DNA of 64,000 nucleotides from Methylotenera sp. (GCA_014378845.1 JACMNB010000059.1:46047-110046); one strand, 5' to 3'; positions 17,385 to 29,461 are shown, counted from the first letter of the stretch. The notes: a model not told the origin generated them from the sequence alone. Numbers and translations: made by a program.

Positions 17385-18524
17385 CTATTGAATCATTAAG
17401 CGAATACTATCGGCGATTCTGCCAAAAAAGCCCGCTTCATCCACATTTTTAGCGGCAACCAAGGCTTGCTCGTTAATGGTTTTACCATCTAAAACAAACG
17501 TTATTTTGCCAATGGTTTGGCCAGCTTTAATCGGCGCAATTAATGGTTGTTGGCTGGTCATGCTGGCTTTTACACGGGCGTAGTCGCCCTTTGGAAGCGA
17601 AAGATAATAGTCTTTATTAATCGTGGCTGCCACGGTTTTATCTTGGCCTTTATAAACGCGCAGCGTATTAATGGTTTGCGCTTGCTTGTAAACTAAGGTG
17701 GATTCAAAAAACTGAAAGCCGTAGTTAAGCAATTTCTGGCTTTCGGTTGCACGCATGGTCTCGTTTGCGGCGCCCAACACCACAGAAACTAAACGCGTTT
17801 CGCCATGTTTTGCAGAGGCAATCAAGCAATAGCCTGCATTATCGGTGTGGCCAGTTTTCATCCCGTCTACGTTGGCATCTAGCCACAATAAGCGGTTGCG
17901 ATTAGGCTGGGTAATTTTGTTGTAGGTATATTCTTTAACCGAATATAAGCGTTTGTATTCTAAGGGAAAATCTCGAATTAATGCGTTTGCCAAGGTCATC
18001 AAGTCTTGCGCAGTTGTGTAATGGTCTTTATCTGGCAACCCTGTTGCATTCATAAAATGTGTGTTTAACATGCCTAGCTTAAGCGCTTGCTTGTTCATCA
18101 TATCGGCAAATTGTTCTTCACTGCCCGCTACTGCAATCGCCAACGTAATCGACGCATCGTTGCCTGATTGAATAATCATGCCATGCAATAGCTCGTCAAC
18201 GGTCACCGCGACTTTGGGGTCGATAAACATTTTAGAACCTTCAACTTTCCAAGCTTTTTCACTGACGGGCAAGGTTTGGTTAAGCTTTAAATGGCCGAGT
18301 TGAATCGCGTCAAAACTCAAATACGCCGTCATAATTTTGGTAAGCGAAGCGGGCTCAATACGATCATCTTTTTTAGATGACGCGACAATGTTGCCGCTGT
18401 TAAAGTCTTGCAATAAGTAAGCTTTAACCGCCAAATTAGGTGGCGGCGCTACTTGTTCGGCAAACGCATAAAAAGGCAAAAGCAATAATAAGCTATTGAG
18501 TATTAAGGTAAATTTTAGGCGCAT
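17385..18524 (-). CDS. dacC: D-alanyl-D-alanine carboxypeptidase (PBP5/6 family)
   Basis: A periplasmic wall-trimming enzyme removing the terminal D-Ala of pentapeptides. It has a signal peptide ending YAFA|EQ, the catalytic tetrad SLTK (near residue 62), the SGN triad in QSGNDAS and KTG in GMKTGHTDNAGYC. A C-terminal PBP5 domain and an amphipathic end (FGRIADSIRLMIQ) for membrane attachment complete it. 379 aa. It sits between rlpA and ybeD in the shape operon. It could be called dacA as well. Confidence 0.94.
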   Translation of the reverse strand: MRLKFTLILNSLLLLLPFYAFAEQVAPPPNLAVKAYLLQDFNSGNIVASSKKDDRIEPASLTKIMTAYLSFDAIQLGHLKLNQTLPVSEKAWKVEGSKMFIDPKVAVTVDELLHGMIIQSGNDASITLAIAVAGSEEQFADMMNKQALKLGMLNTHFMNATGLPDKDHYTTAQDLMTLANALIRDFPLEYKRLYSVKEYTYNKITQPNRNRLLWLDANVDGMKTGHTDNAGYCLIASAKHGETRLVSVVLGAANETMRATESQKLLNYGFQFFESTLVYKQAQTINTLRVYKGQDKTVAATINKDYYLSLPKGDYARVKASMTSQQPLIAPIKAGQTIGKITFVLDGKTINEQALVAAKNVDEAGFFGRIADSIRLMIQ

Positions 18525-18549
18525 AATTTTTAATGGATTTTAATAATTG

Positions 18550-19557
18550 TTATTGAGTGATAATAATGGCTGAGGTGTTAAGTTGCTTACGGATGCTCGC
18601 CGCGGCTTGATCGGCATCTTGTTTGTTATCAAACGGGCCTAATTTTAAGCGGTACAAGCCATTATTATACACGCTGTTAATTCCTACATTGGTCGCGATG
18701 TCGTAGCTTTGGATTTTTTTGGTTAACGCGTCTGCATTGGCCTGACTTCTAAATGCGCCAGCTTGTACAAAGTATTGTATTCCTACAGCGCTGTTTTCCG
18801 CTATTGGTTTGGTTGATGTAGCTGGCGGCACAATAGTTTGCGTATTGGCTGACGTAGGCAACGCTGCGGGTGCAGGTGCGCTATTCATTGTTTTATCTGC
18901 CGCATAAAGTGCGAAATTGTTGGGGTCAATTGCTTCCACATCGACTAAGGTGCTGCCAGCGGAAGCAAAGCGTAGTTTATAAGCCGCCGCATACGATAGA
19001 TCAATCACGCGATTACTTTTAAACGGGCCGCGATCATTCACACGCACAATCACCCATCGGCCGTTGGCGGGGTTACTTACTTTAACATAGCTTGGCAATG
19101 GCAGCGTGGTATGTGCGGCCGTCATGCTGTACATATCATACACCTCGCCACTGGAGGTATTTTTGCCATGATAGCGCTTGCCATACCAAGATGCCACGCC
19201 GCGCTCTTTGTAAGGCTTGTAGCTGGTCATCGGTGTGTAAACCGCATCAAGCGCTTTGTAAGGTTTGTTAGCGCGGTCTAGCAATGGCTCTTTTTTAGGC
19301 ACGGCATTGGGGATGCTATCAATATTTTTGGGCGGATTATCGCCTGGGCCGTCATCTAAATAATAGCCGCCAGACTTGGTTGCTGACGGTGCAGTTTGCG
19401 CGCTGGCGCTTGGCGCAGGCTTGCTTGCGGCTGGCGGCGCTGACGCTGGTTTAACCGATTGATTGCCACCACAACTTGCTAAGCATAGTAAGCAAAGCAA
19501 CATTACCGAATGTGTTTTGAGCGATACATGGTTTTTTAATATCTGCGTTTTAATCAT
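18550..19557 (-). CDS. rlpA: RlpA septal-ring lytic transglycosylase (lipoprotein with SPOR domain)
   Basis: The protein has a lipobox (CLASCGG), a Pro/Ala/Ser-rich linker and then a double-psi beta-barrel with GVASWYGKRYHGKNTSSGEVYDM and NDRGPFKSNRVIDLSYAAA, in which the conserved Asp of NDRGP lies in the active site. A C-terminal SPOR domain (YFVQAGAFRSQANADAL ... YRLKLGPFDNKQDAD) binds denuded glycans at the division site. It is 335 aa and lies between rodA and dacC, the standard order. Confidence 0.95.
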   Translation of the reverse strand: MIKTQILKNHVSLKTHSVMLLCLLCLASCGGNQSVKPASAPPAASKPAPSASAQTAPSATKSGGYYLDDGPGDNPPKNIDSIPNAVPKKEPLLDRANKPYKALDAVYTPMTSYKPYKERGVASWYGKRYHGKNTSSGEVYDMYSMTAAHTTLPLPSYVKVSNPANGRWVIVRVNDRGPFKSNRVIDLSYAAAYKLRFASAGSTLVDVEAIDPNNFALYAADKTMNSAPAPAALPTSANTQTIVPPATSTKPIAENSAVGIQYFVQAGAFRSQANADALTKKIQSYDIATNVGINSVYNNGLYRLKLGPFDNKQDADQAAASIRKQLNTSAIIITQ

Positions 19558-19583
19558 TTCTTTTCTCGATTATCTAATCTAAC

Positions 19584-20681
19584 TTAGCCAGAGGCCACTA
19601 ATTTTTTATGCGTTTGAATGCTCATTAATATCCCAAAACTTAAGCATAAGGTTACCATTGATGTGCCGCCATAGCTAATAAACGGCAACGGCACACCCAC
19701 AACTGGCAGTATGCCGCTGACCATACCCATATTAACAAACGCATAGGTAAAAAAAGTAAGGGTAATGCTGCCAGCCAGCAATCGTGTAAAAGTACTTTTG
19801 GCCTGCGCGGCAATGACCAAGCCGCGCGCGATGAGTAGGCTGAACAATACCACCAAGAGAATATTTCCGATCATGCCAAATTCTTCCCCAAAAACGGCAA
19901 ATATAAAGTCTGTTGTGCGCTCTGGTAAAAAGTCTAATTGCGCCTGCGTGCCGTTTAGCCAGCCTTTGCCCGTAACTCCGCCAGAACCCAAAGCAATGGT
20001 GGCTTGTATGGTGTGATAACCCGCACCCAGTGGGTCTTGCGTAGGGTCGATTAAAATTTCGATGCGCCTACGTTGGTAATCATGCAGCATTGACCACATA
20101 AACGGCAGCATGGCGCCAATACTCACAGCGCCGCCAATTAAAAATTTCCAGCTTAATCCTGCTAAAAACAACACATAAAAACCCGAAGCGGTGATAAGTA
20201 GCGCGGTGCCTAAATCGGGTTGCTTCGCAATCAAACCTACAGGAATAAGCAATAACATGCCCGCAATGGCAAAATCGCTAACTCGCGGACTGGTCTCGCG
20301 CTTAGCAAAAAACCATGCCAACATCATCGGCATGGCAATACGCATCATTTCAGAAGGCTGAATTTTGGTAATGCCAAAATTAAGCCAGCGCCTTGCGCCG
20401 TGGCTAACATCACCAAACAAGGCGACACCAACCAATAGTAAAACGCCAACCAAGTAGGCGGGCACAGCCACGCTTTCAAGTTTTTGCGGCTGAATATTAG
20501 CCACAATCCACATGACCAACAAAGCTACGCCAATGTTAATTAGCTGAGCGCTAACCCGCTCAATACTATGGCCAGACGCGCTATACAACACAAATAGCCC
20601 AACTAACATGGTAAATAGCAAACACGCCATTAAAAACGAATCAATATGCCTAAAAAAGCGTTGAAACAGCTCGCTAATCAT
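19584..20681 (-). CDS. rodA: Peptidoglycan glycosyltransferase RodA
   Basis: A SEDS-family integral membrane polymerase working with PBP2 in the elongasome. It has about ten membrane helices and the SEDS signatures WLNFGITKIQPSEMMRIAMP, PDLGTALLI and VVGVPLPFISYGGTSMV. The start is best at ATG 20681 (MISELFQ), which overlaps the mrdA stop and has GAGG about 9 bp before it. The ORF-track ATG at 20690 has no room for a ribosome site. Confidence 0.95.
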   Translation of the reverse strand: MISELFQRFFRHIDSFLMACLLFTMLVGLFVLYSASGHSIERVSAQLINIGVALLVMWIVANIQPQKLESVAVPAYLVGVLLLVGVALFGDVSHGARRWLNFGITKIQPSEMMRIAMPMMLAWFFAKRETSPRVSDFAIAGMLLLIPVGLIAKQPDLGTALLITASGFYVLFLAGLSWKFLIGGAVSIGAMLPFMWSMLHDYQRRRIEILIDPTQDPLGAGYHTIQATIALGSGGVTGKGWLNGTQAQLDFLPERTTDFIFAVFGEEFGMIGNILLVVLFSLLIARGLVIAAQAKSTFTRLLAGSITLTFFTYAFVNMGMVSGILPVVGVPLPFISYGGTSMVTLCLSFGILMSIQTHKKLVASG

Positions 20682-22677
20682 AATGCTCATCCTCAGGAGT
20701 ATTTATGGCGGGATTAGTCGCGCCGATAGCGGCATTTGGCAAGCTAATAGTCGGCTTGCTCGTATTAGGGTTAGTGACAATCGACGTGCTAGGTTTTGCG
20801 CCGACGACTGGCGGTTCCAAATCTGGCAGTTTACCCAGTAAATAATAATCCATCACTTTACGCGCAATTGGCCCTGCTGCCGATCCGCCGTGGCCGCCGT
20901 TTTCTACAATCACTGCAAGCGCAATTTTTGGCGCTTCAGCGGGTGCATAGGCAATAAACAAAGCATGGTCGCGGTGGCGCTCGTCAATGGCATTGGCATT
21001 GTATTTTTCATTTTGTTTAATGCCCACCACTTGTGCGGTACCTGTTTTTGCGGCAATACTATAGCCAGCGTTCGCGCCTACACTGGCTGCCGTGCCGCCT
21101 GGCAAGGTAACATCCACCATGCCAAGCCTAACTAAATCTAGGTTTTTTTCGTCGAGCGGAATTTTCTCGTTTAAAACCGCTTGCGTTAAGTGGGGTGCGC
21201 CAGTTTTGGCATCGGTAATGGCGCTTACTACACGCGGGCGCATGGCAACTCCTTTATTGGCCAAAACCGCCGTAGCTTGTGCCAATTGCATCGGCGTGAC
21301 CAGTGTATAACCTTGGCCAATACCCGCAATCACGGTTTCGCCCATATACCACGGCTGTTTATAACGGCGCATTTTCCATTCTGGTGTGGGTAATAAACCA
21401 GGAATCTCACCTGCAATATCCACACCACTTTTTTGACCAAAACCAAAATGGCGCACAAAATCGGTGAGTCTGGTAATGCCTAACTCCATCGCTAAACCGT
21501 AAAAAAAAGTATCGCACGAGATGGTAATTGCGCGGCGAATATCGACATTACCGTGACCACCTGGCTTCCAATCGCGATAGCGGTGACTGCTATTGGGCAG
21601 CGTAAAATAGCCGCTATCGCTGATGCTAAATGGTGGGTGACGCAAACCTGCTTCTAAACCAGCCAAAGCCGAAAATGGCTTAAATGTTGAGCCTGGCGGG
21701 TAAATGCCGCGTAGCGGACGGTTGATTAATGGCTTATCTAGCGAGTTATTCAGTAGATTCCAGTTATCATAATCAATACCGTCCACAAATAAATTGGGGT
21801 CAAAAGTGGGCATACTCACAAATGCCAACACCTCGCCAGTGCTCGGTTTAATGGCAACTAGCGCGCCGCGCCGCTCACCAAAAGCGGTTTCTGCAATCTC
21901 TTGCAATTTGCTATCAACTGATAAAATAAGATTGTTGCCCGATGTTGGCGCTTGACTAGAAAGCACGCGCACCGCGCGGCCGTCAGCATCAATTTCCACT
22001 TGTTGAAAGCCTGTGGTGCCGTGCAGCTGGGTTTCGTACGATTGCTCGATTCCACTTTTGCCAATATGGTCAGAGCCTTTATAGTTAGAAAGCAAATCGG
22101 CTTCATCTAAGTTTTTAATATCTTTATCGTTGATGCGCGCAATGTAACCCACCATGTGCGCCCCCATTTTGCCAAACGGATAATGCCGAAACAAGCGCGA
22201 TTTAAGTTCGACCCCAGGGAAACGATAACGATTAACGGCAAATCTGGCCGCCTCAATCTCATTCAAATGCGTGCGCAGTGCAATGCTTTCAAAATCGTGA
22301 CTCTCAGTCATTTGTTTATTAAAACGCTTACGATCGCTTGGGCTTACTTCAACTAACTTTGTAATTTCAGTAATGGTTGCGTCTAAATCATCTACTTTTG
22401 AAGGCGTTATTTCTAGCGTGTAAACAAAAAAATTATGCGCCAAAACGATGCCGTTTCTATCAGAAATTAGGCCGCGATTGGGCGTAATAGGCACAATTGA
22501 GATGCGATTATTTTCGGCCAGCGTTTGGTAATAATCGTAACGTTTAATCTGCAAAAAATAAAAGCGCGCTGCCAACACACTAAATGCAATCAAAACCAAA
22601 AAACCTAACACAGCCAAGCGCAATTTAAAGTTGTGCTTTTCGTTATGGTAGTTTTTAAGTTCGCGGCTAGATTTCAT
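20674..22677 (-). CDS. mrdA: Penicillin-binding protein 2
   Basis: A class B transpeptidase of the elongasome. It has one N-terminal membrane helix (LAVLGFLVLIAFSVLAARFYF), a pedestal domain and then a transpeptidase domain with GSTFKPF (catalytic Ser), SCD in ISCDTFFYG, and KTGTAQVVG. 667 aa, with an additional Thr/Pro/Asn-rich tail of about 45 residues after the catalytic domain. It is paired with rodA in an overlapping arrangement. Confidence 0.96.
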   Translation of the reverse strand: MKSSRELKNYHNEKHNFKLRLAVLGFLVLIAFSVLAARFYFLQIKRYDYYQTLAENNRISIVPITPNRGLISDRNGIVLAHNFFVYTLEITPSKVDDLDATITEITKLVEVSPSDRKRFNKQMTESHDFESIALRTHLNEIEAARFAVNRYRFPGVELKSRLFRHYPFGKMGAHMVGYIARINDKDIKNLDEADLLSNYKGSDHIGKSGIEQSYETQLHGTTGFQQVEIDADGRAVRVLSSQAPTSGNNLILSVDSKLQEIAETAFGERRGALVAIKPSTGEVLAFVSMPTFDPNLFVDGIDYDNWNLLNNSLDKPLINRPLRGIYPPGSTFKPFSALAGLEAGLRHPPFSISDSGYFTLPNSSHRYRDWKPGGHGNVDIRRAITISCDTFFYGLAMELGITRLTDFVRHFGFGQKSGVDIAGEIPGLLPTPEWKMRRYKQPWYMGETVIAGIGQGYTLVTPMQLAQATAVLANKGVAMRPRVVSAITDAKTGAPHLTQAVLNEKIPLDEKNLDLVRLGMVDVTLPGGTAASVGANAGYSIAAKTGTAQVVGIKQNEKYNANAIDERHRDHALFIAYAPAEAPKIALAVIVENGGHGGSAAGPIARKVMDYYLLGKLPDLEPPVVGAKPSTSIVTNPNTSKPTISLPNAAIGATNPAINTPEDEHYD

Positions 22678-22697
22678 ATGCTTAAAGCGTAAACGCG

Positions 22698-23174
22698 CTA
22701 ATTGGTTTTAGGACGCGTTAGGCCGCCAAACAGTAATATCAATAGCTGCCACAACAATAGCCCTGTGATAATGGGCCAAAAATAGGTCAAACCAGGGTTT
22801 TCGTTGCCTTCAAATAACTTTAATAACAACATTAGCACGCGCTCTACAATCAGCAATGCCGCCACATAACCAACCAGTTGCCATGTGTTAAACAGCACCA
22901 ATCTGCGCTGATAACTGAGTGCGATAAAAGCAGTGATGCTAAAACTTAAGGCATGTTGCCCCAATAAACTGCCCGTTGCTAAATCCACCAGCAGGCCCGC
23001 AAACCAAGCGGTGCCTACGTTGCACAAGTTGGGCGCGCGTAATAGCCAATATAAAATCACCACCAGCATAAAATCAGGCCGATAAATAACGCCTTGCCCA
23101 ACCCACGGAAAAAGCTGACATAACAAGGCGACCAGCAAGCTTAAATAAACACTGACTCGGCTAGTGCGGCGCAT
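22698..23174 (-). CDS. mreD: Rod-shape membrane protein MreD
   Basis: A small (158 aa) integral membrane protein with about five helices and the family start YLSLLVALLCQLFPW followed by YRPDFMLVVILYW. It links MreC with the RodA-PBP2 polymerase. The gene overlaps mreC by 14 bp and is followed 20 bp later by mrdA. Confidence 0.93.
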   Translation of the reverse strand: MRRTSRVSVYLSLLVALLCQLFPWVGQGVIYRPDFMLVVILYWLLRAPNLCNVGTAWFAGLLVDLATGSLLGQHALSFSITAFIALSYQRRLVLFNTWQLVGYVAALLIVERVLMLLLKLFEGNENPGLTYFWPIITGLLLWQLLILLFGGLTRPKTN

Positions 23175-24162
23175 TGGCTTTAGCCCTGTTTTTTAACGTT
23201 TTTTGCTTAGACTTTGTGATGGTTTTGGCCTGAGTCGTCGCATTTTGTTCTGTTGGTGCTGGGTTACCTACTGCAGCATCAAGCGCTGGCACCTTGGATT
23301 CTTGTGCTTCAGGTAAATCGATTAACAATAATTGCAAATGATTATTGACCTCGGCTACCGGCGTGCTGACGATTTTAGCAAACGGGGATTCTGGATTTTG
23401 CTGTATTTTTGTCACAATTGCCACAGTCAAGCCCGCTGGATAAACGCCGTCCATTCCAGAAGTGACCAATTTATCACCTACTTTAATATCCACATTGGTT
23501 GGCAAATAAGGGATATCTAATGTGTTATTGCCTTCACCAAAAGCAATCGCACGTAGCTGGTTGCGCTCAATTTGAATCGGTATCGACAGTTCTTTGTCGG
23601 TAATCAAGGTCACCTCGCTAGTAAACGGGTAAACACGCGTCACTTGGCCAATCACGCCTTTAGAATCTACCACTGCTTGACCTGCTTTAATGTTGTGATT
23701 ACTGCCGCGATTAACCACCACCGTGTGCGTAAACGGATCGCGTCCCATGTGTGAAATTTCGCCCAAAATCGCTTTAGGCTGAATAGGAATATTGCCATTT
23801 AACATAGTACGAAGATGAGTGTTCTCAGCTTCGATGGTGTTAAAACGCTGAAGCAAGACTTTTTGCTCAAAAGCTTGCTCCTTAAGCGCATAATTTTCTT
23901 GTAACAAAGCATTATGCGCAGAAAAATACTTTTGTAAATCGCGCGTCCATTCACTTGGCGCATTGGCCACCACCTCTAAGGGATGCAGCGCGGCGATAAA
24001 AGCTTGGCGTACTTGAGAAAGATAATTAAGCCGTGCATCAACTGCCATAATGGTGACAGAAAGCGCACAGAAAAAAACCATGCGCGAAAATACACTTGGA
24101 CCACGAACGAAAAAAGCAGGAGTTTGTTGTGCTTCTAGCTTTTGATGGACACCTTTAAGCAT
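23161..24162 (-). CDS. mreC: Rod-shape protein MreC
   Basis: A bitopic periplasmic scaffold of the elongasome. It has an N-terminal membrane helix (MVFFCALSVTIMAVDARLNYL), a coiled coil around residues 70-105 (rich in Glu, Leu and Gln) and the two-barrel domain with GRDPFTHTVVVNRGSNHNIKAGQ and VTSGMDGVYPAGLTV motifs. The C terminus is a Lys/Thr/Ala-rich tail. 333 aa; it lies between mreB and mreD. Confidence 0.95.
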   Translation of the reverse strand: MLKGVHQKLEAQQTPAFFVRGPSVFSRMVFFCALSVTIMAVDARLNYLSQVRQAFIAALHPLEVVANAPSEWTRDLQKYFSAHNALLQENYALKEQAFEQKVLLQRFNTIEAENTHLRTMLNGNIPIQPKAILGEISHMGRDPFTHTVVVNRGSNHNIKAGQAVVDSKGVIGQVTRVYPFTSEVTLITDKELSIPIQIERNQLRAIAFGEGNNTLDIPYLPTNVDIKVGDKLVTSGMDGVYPAGLTVAIVTKIQQNPESPFAKIVSTPVAEVNNHLQLLLIDLPEAQESKVPALDAAVGNPAPTEQNATTQAKTITKSKQKTLKNRAKANAPH

Positions 24163-24206
24163 GCCAACGGTTTAAATGGTAAAGCTTTAAATTGTTAAGC
24201 GCCAGT

Positions 24207-25319
<1,113 letters not shown>

Positions 25320-25424
25320 AAAACCAAGGTATAATAACGTATATTGAACTAAAACTTAAGCGGTGCTTACAGTTTGTTACAAACAAATTGGCACGATGTT
25401 ACTAACGAACGTTGAAATTATCTT

Positions 25425-25739
25425 ATGGCACTTAATATCACCGATATAAAACGCATTGCACACCTTGCTCGTATTGATATTAGCGAGGCTGAAGCAGGCG
25501 CTACACTCACCAAATTAACGGGTATTTTAGGCTTAATTGAGCAAATGCAAGCGGTAGATACCACGGGCATTGTGCCGATGTCGCATTCGCAAGATTTAGT
25601 GCAGCGATTAAGAGAAGATGTAATAACCGCCATTAACGAGCGCGAATTGTTTCAAGCAAATGCGCCAGTGCTTGGTAACGGCTCAGCCGAGAAAGCAGTA
25701 GATGGCGGATTGTATTTAGTACCCAAAGTAATAGATTAA
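25425..25739 (+). CDS. gatC: Asp-tRNA(Asn)/Glu-tRNA(Gln) amidotransferase subunit C
   Basis: A small 104-residue belt subunit that holds GatA and GatB together. It begins with the typical IKRIAHLARIDISEAEA and has DTTGIVPMSHSQDLVQRLREDVIT near the middle and DGGLYLVPKVID at the end. First gene of gatCAB, 35 bp before gatA. Confidence 0.95.
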   Translation: MALNITDIKRIAHLARIDISEAEAGATLTKLTGILGLIEQMQAVDTTGIVPMSHSQDLVQRLREDVITAINERELFQANAPVLGNGSAEKAVDGGLYLVPKVID

Positions 25740-25774
25740 ACCAGTAATTGAATAATCCATAAATTAAATAAATC

Positions 25775-27244
25775 ATGATTAACAATAGCCTAAAAACGTT
25801 AAGCCAAATGCTGGCTAAAAAAGAAATCTCCAGCGTTGAAATGACGCAAACATTTTTAAACCGTATCAATCAATACAATCCCAGTATTAATGCCTATATT
25901 GCGCTGGATAACGCTAAAACACTAGCGCAAGCCAAAGTTGCCGATGCACGTATTGCCGCTGGAAATGCTGCGCCTTTAACAGGCATTCCATTTGCGCAAA
26001 AAGATATTTTTTGTGCCAAAGGCTGGCAGACCACTTGCGGCTCTAAAATGTTGGCCAATTTTATTGCGCCGTATGACGCGCATGTGGTTGCGCAATTTGA
26101 CGCTGCGGGCGCAGTCAATTTGGGCAAAACCAATATGGACGAATTCGCTATGGGTTCATCCAACGAAACTAGCTATTTTGGTGGGGTTAAAAATCCGTGG
26201 GATTTTGACCGCGTACCAGGTGGCAGCAGCGGCGGCAGTGCGGCCGCGGTTGCAGCGCGGCTGTGCGCGGCGGCCACTGGCACGGATACAGGCGGCTCGA
26301 TTCGTCAGCCTGCATCACTTTGCGGCTTTACCGGCTTAAAACCAACGTATGGTTTGGTTTCACGTTATGGCATGATTGCGTTTGCATCTAGCCTTGACCA
26401 AGCAGGGCCAATGGCCAAAAGTGCCGAAGATTGCGCGTTAATGCTCAACGTGATGGCAGGTTTTGATGTGCGCGATTCCACCAGTCTGAATCATCCCAAA
26501 GAAGATTACACGCGCGGTTTGAGTCAAATGACGGGTGACAAACCGCTAAACGGTTTAAAAATTGGCCTGCCAAAAGAGTTTTTTGGCGATGGTTTAGATG
26601 CAAACGTTGCTAAAGTTGTGCAAGATGCGATTGCAGAATACAAAAAACTAGGTGCGGAACTAATCGAGATTTCGTTACCAAGCAGTCACTTATCTATTCC
26701 TGTCTATTATGTATTAGCCCCAGCAGAAGCCAGCTCTAATTTATCGCGTTACGATGGCGTGCGTTACGGTCATCGCGCGGCGGAATATTCTGACTTGAAT
26801 GATATGTACATGAAAAGCCGCGCCGAAGGTTTTGGCGCAGAAGTCAAGCGCCGCATCTTGATTGGCACGTATGTGTTAAGCGCAGGCTATTACGATGCCT
26901 ATTATCTTAAAGCCCAGCAAATACGCCGTTTAATTGCCGACGATTTTGTGCAAGCGTTTAAACAGTGTGACATTATTATGGGCCCAACCGCGCCATCCAC
27001 CGCGTTTAAAGCGGGTGAAAAAGCCGATGACCCCGTTGCCATGTATTTGCAAGATGTTTATACCATTGCCACCAATTTAGCGGGCTTGCCAGGCATGAGC
27101 ATTCCTGCGGGTTTTAGCAATGGCCTTCCCGTAGGATTGCAATTAATGGGCAATTATTTTGATGAGGCGCGCATGTTAGAGGTGGCGCACGCCTATCAAC
27201 AAGTGACAGATTGGCATCTCGCTATGCCAAAGGGAATTGAATGA
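25775..27244 (+). CDS. gatA: Asp-tRNA(Asn)/Glu-tRNA(Gln) amidotransferase subunit A
   Basis: An amidase-signature enzyme that releases ammonia from glutamine. The catalytic Lys-cisSer-Ser triad is visible in [11 protein letters not shown] (Lys), [11 protein letters not shown] (cis-Ser) and [13 protein letters not shown] (nucleophile Ser). 489 aa. It overlaps gatB by 4 bp (ATGATG around the stop). It is needed where GlnRS or AsnRS is absent. Confidence 0.97.
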   Translation: MINNSLKTLSQMLAKKEISSVEMTQTFLNRINQYNPSINAYIALDNAKTLAQAKVADARIAAGNAAPLTGIPFAQKDIFCAKGWQTTCGSKMLANFIAPYDAHVVAQFDAAGAVNLGKTNMDEFAMGSSNETSYFGGVKNPWDFDRVPGGSSGGSAAAVAARLCAAATGTDTGGSIRQPASLCGFTGLKPTYGLVSRYGMIAFASSLDQAGPMAKSAEDCALMLNVMAGFDVRDSTSLNHPKEDYTRGLSQMTGDKPLNGLKIGLPKEFFGDGLDANVAKVVQDAIAEYKKLGAELIEISLPSSHLSIPVYYVLAPAEASSNLSRYDGVRYGHRAAEYSDLNDMYMKSRAEGFGAEVKRRILIGTYVLSAGYYDAYYLKAQQIRRLIADDFVQAFKQCDIIMGPTAPSTAFKAGEKADDPVAMYLQDVYTIATNLAGLPGMSIPAGFSNGLPVGLQLMGNYFDEARMLEVAHAYQQVTDWHLAMPKGIE

Positions 27245-28719
27245 TGGCTAATAACAATTGGGAAGTTGTGATCGGGCTAGAAACGCATACGCAACTTAAA
27301 ACCAACACTAAAATTTTTAGTGGCGCATCTATTCAATATGGCGCCGAACCTAATACCCAAGCCGATGAGGTGAGCACTGCCCTGCCAGGCGTATTGCCCG
27401 TACTTAACGGCCAAGCGGTGGAATGCGCGATTAAATTTGGCCTAGCCATTAACGCAGAAATACCAGAACGAAGCGTGTTTTCGCGCAAAAATTATTTTTA
27501 CCCTGATTTACCCAAAGGCTACCAAATTAGCCAATTTGAATTGCCGATTGTGGCTAAAGGTGCAGTGATTATTCAAGTGCCAGCCAATGGCAAAAATGCA
27601 GCTTATGAAAAGGTGATTAATATTACCCGCGCGCATTTGGAAGAAGATGCGGGCAAATCGAACCACGGCGTGGTAGAAGGAATGAGCGGTATTGATTTAA
27701 ATCGTGCAGGCACGCCACTATTAGAGATTGTCACCGAACCTGATATGCGTTCAGCCGCTGAAGCCGTGGCCTATGCCAAGAAACTACACGAGCTGGTGCA
27801 ATGGATAGGTATTTGCGATGGCAATATGCAAGAAGGCAGTTTTAGGTGTGACGTGAATGTCTCCGTGCGGCCAAAAGGCACGGAAAAGCTCGGCACTCGC
27901 CGCGAAATTAAAAATTTAAACTCTTTTAAATTTATGCAAGAAGCTATTGAGTACGAAACACAATGGCAAATTGAAACGCTAGAAGATGGCGGAAAAATCC
28001 AGCAAGCTACCGTGCTGTTTAACCCAGATACTGGCGAAACCAAGGCGATGCGTAGCAAAGAAGAAGCCAACGATTATCGCTATTTTCCCGATCCTGATTT
28101 GCTACCGCTAGAAGTGACCGCAGCCGATAAAGCGCGCGTACAAGCGACCATGCCTGAGCTGCCAGAAGCCATGAAAGCGCGCTTTGAATCGGAGTATGGT
28201 TTGAGTAACTATGATGCAGCAAGCTTAACGACCAGCCGAGATGTGGCGGATTATTTTGTTGAAACCGTTAAACATGGTGCACAAGCAAAACCAGCCGCCA
28301 ACTGGATTTTAGGCGCATTAACGGCTAAATTAAACACTGAATTAAATACCGAGCATAAATCGATAGCTTCAAACCCAATATCGGCGAGGCTTTTAGCGGC
28401 ATTGCTAAAAAGAGTTCAAGACAACAACATATCAAACAACGCGGCAAAACAGGTGTTTGAAGCGATGTGGGTGGGTGAAATTGCTGGCGATGTGGATGCC
28501 ATTATCGAAGCAAAAGGCTTAAAACAAGAGTCCGACAGTGGCGCGATTGAAGGGATTATTGACGAAGTTTTAGCTGCAAACCCTGCCATGGTCGAAGAAT
28601 TTAAAGCAGGACGTGAAAAAGCGTTTAATGCGCTAATAGGTCAAGCCATGAAAGCAAGTAAAGGCAAAGCAAACCCTGCGCAGGTAAATGAAATACTCAA
28701 GAAAAAACTGGCAGCCTAA
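27241..28719 (+). CDS. gatB: Asp-tRNA(Asn)/Glu-tRNA(Gln) amidotransferase subunit B
   Basis: It phosphorylates and amidates the misacylated tRNA using ammonia from GatA. Conserved segments are [54 protein letters not shown] and [12 protein letters not shown]; a C-terminal YqeY-like tail closes the protein. 492 aa; GGGA precedes the ATGATG start. Confidence 0.97.
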   Translation: MMANNNWEVVIGLETHTQLKTNTKIFSGASIQYGAEPNTQADEVSTALPGVLPVLNGQAVECAIKFGLAINAEIPERSVFSRKNYFYPDLPKGYQISQFELPIVAKGAVIIQVPANGKNAAYEKVINITRAHLEEDAGKSNHGVVEGMSGIDLNRAGTPLLEIVTEPDMRSAAEAVAYAKKLHELVQWIGICDGNMQEGSFRCDVNVSVRPKGTEKLGTRREIKNLNSFKFMQEAIEYETQWQIETLEDGGKIQQATVLFNPDTGETKAMRSKEEANDYRYFPDPDLLPLEVTAADKARVQATMPELPEAMKARFESEYGLSNYDAASLTTSRDVADYFVETVKHGAQAKPAANWILGALTAKLNTELNTEHKSIASNPISARLLAALLKRVQDNNISNNAAKQVFEAMWVGEIAGDVDAIIEAKGLKQESDSGAIEGIIDEVLAANPAMVEEFKAGREKAFNALIGQAMKASKGKANPAQVNEILKKKLAA

Positions 28720-28754
28720 GCTGGTTTAGATTGATTAATAATAGTCAAAAACGC

Positions 28755-29429
28755 TTATTTTTTGTCAATACGCAGTTTTTCAACCGCTATCTTTTCAACA
28801 GGTGGCGATTCTGCGATAGGGGCAGTAATAGGCGCAGCTTCAACAGCGGCAACGGGTTGTTTTAACTCTAAAAAACGTGCTTTATCTTGGGTGTAGTTCT
28901 TATTGGTTTGTTCCATTTCAAGCTTGCGCCCAGCCATCTGTTTATCAAGCAGACTAGAACTTGCAATGGCATCTTTAAATTCTTTATCTAAATTAACGGG
29001 CAGCGGCTTATTGCGCTTTTTAAAACCATCCGCAGTTGCGTTGTTGCGGGCAATACGTGCGGTAAGGTTTTCTTTTTGCGATGCTAAACTGGTCAAGGCG
29101 GCTTTATTCATCTCTAAACTTCGTTCGCGAGCCAAATCAATTTCATTCGCATTGGAGTAAGAGGCTAATAAAATTTTATCTTTGCGGTCTTGATTACCTA
29201 CCTGTAAGTCTTGCTCATTGATTTTTTTAACGGTGTAATCATTTTTTTTTACCATTTGACCACGGCCGTTAATTTCGATATTGCTTTTGCTTTCTTCAAA
29301 GCTGGGCGGCCTATCGCCATAGTGCGTAACACCTTGTTTATCCACCCATTTTAAAATTTTTGAGTCAGCCGAAGCAGCGTGAGATACGGCTAATGCACTC
29401 AACAATAACGCCCAAATTACATTTTTCAT
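28755..29429 (-). CDS. DUF4124 domain secreted coiled-coil protein
   Basis: A 224-residue exported protein. It has a signal peptide (ending SHAASA|DS) and the DUF4124 motif ILKWVDKQGVTHYGDRPP at residues ~25-42. A charged helical region from ~90 to ~190, rich in Lys, Glu, Asn and Leu, is probably a coiled coil. The C-terminal tail is Ala/Pro/Ile-rich. DUF4124 proteins are common in beta- and gammaproteobacteria and remain without a defined function. It converges with gatB and is just downstream of pyrE on the same strand. Confidence 0.8.
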   Translation of the reverse strand: MKNVIWALLLSALAVSHAASADSKILKWVDKQGVTHYGDRPPSFEESKSNIEINGRGQMVKKNDYTVKKINEQDLQVGNQDRKDKILLASYSNANEIDLARERSLEMNKAALTSLASQKENLTARIARNNATADGFKKRNKPLPVNLDKEFKDAIASSSLLDKQMAGRKLEMEQTNKNYTQDKARFLELKQPVAAVEAAPITAPIAESPPVEKIAVEKLRIDKK

Positions 29430-29461
29430 GTTTGTCCTAAATTCGCTTAACCAAAATTTTC